Source: JAUXIQ01 sp030620925 [NCBI: Nitrospinota bacterium] (GTDB taxonomy: Bacteria > JAUXIQ01). From it: DNA of 6,927 nucleotides. Shown piece after piece: positions 6,867 through 6,927 of the stretch. Under the pieces are notes generated by a model that was not told the origin of the DNA, made no database searches, and saw only the letters and a list, made by a program, of their open reading frames with translations. The stretch spans positions 1 through 6,927 of the forward strand of contig JAUXIQ010000102.1 of the NCBI GenBank assembly GCA_030620925.1, in the 5' to 3' direction. Position 1 is the stretch's first letter; every line of letters starts with the position of its first letter. Made by a program: the position numbers and the translations under genes.

Positions 6867-6927
6867 TTGCCTGAACCGGGAAGGTTTATCCTTCGGAGTG
6901 AACCCTTTCGACGTTTTTGATGACACC

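Noticed and set aside
6880-6894. Small hairpin GAAGG-TTTAT-CCTTC after the ligase gene, considered as a terminator.
   Set aside because: The stem is only 5 bp and no T-run follows directly; the nearest T-run is some 20 bases further on.
6898-6927. Possible start of a next gene at a GTG, open for ten codons to the window edge.
   Set aside because: Ten codons are too few to judge, and the GGGAAGG upstream is 13 bases away, further than usual.

Overview
The window is bacterial and densely coded. It holds six protein genes, all on the plus strand, and no rRNA, tRNA, CRISPR array or insertion sequence that I can recognise. The host cannot be named from this sequence. A membrane-anchored protein with two SPOR domains (peptidoglycan-binding) points to a bacterium with a peptidoglycan wall. 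The downstream genes suit an organism that uses amino and organic acids. By eye, the last three genes are more GC-rich at third codon positions than the first three.

Layout: (1) 1-1134 is the 3' end of a UvrD/AddA-like helicase-nuclease, keeping helicase motif VI and a complete PD-(D/E)XK nuclease with a four-cysteine Fe-S signature. (2) 1179-1427 is a small Cys/His-rich protein of unknown function, whose Shine-Dalgarno sequence lies in one arm of an inverted repeat. (3) 1475-2317 is a membrane-anchored, proline-rich, double-SPOR protein. (4) 2417-3679 is a 12-helix MFS transporter of the oxalate/formate-antiporter or monocarboxylate type, preceded by a C-rich, G-poor leader. (5) 3827-5206 is a class III PLP aminotransferase of the taurine/beta-alanine:pyruvate type with a four-cysteine insert. 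(6) 5274-6866 is an AMP-forming acyl-CoA ligase of the fatty-acyl/AlkK/DmdB type. The window ends 61 bases after this gene.

How the genes may work together: the first three are closely spaced (gaps of about 45 bases) and could share a transcript, but their functions (DNA repair, unknown, cell envelope) show no evident link. The last three form a plausible uptake and catabolism set: a carboxylate transporter, an omega-amino acid transaminase and an acyl-CoA ligase. This is inference, because no aldehyde dehydrogenase or other connecting enzyme is in the window. The 147-base gap before the aminotransferase holds the best promoter candidate, an extended -10 box inside a perfect 9-bp inverted repeat. 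The aminotransferase-ligase pair may therefore be controlled separately from the transporter.

I found no clearly new defence or mobile system. The items most worth a second look are the dyad-embedded promoter, the hairpin at the small Cys/His gene, that gene itself, and the cysteine cluster in the aminotransferase.
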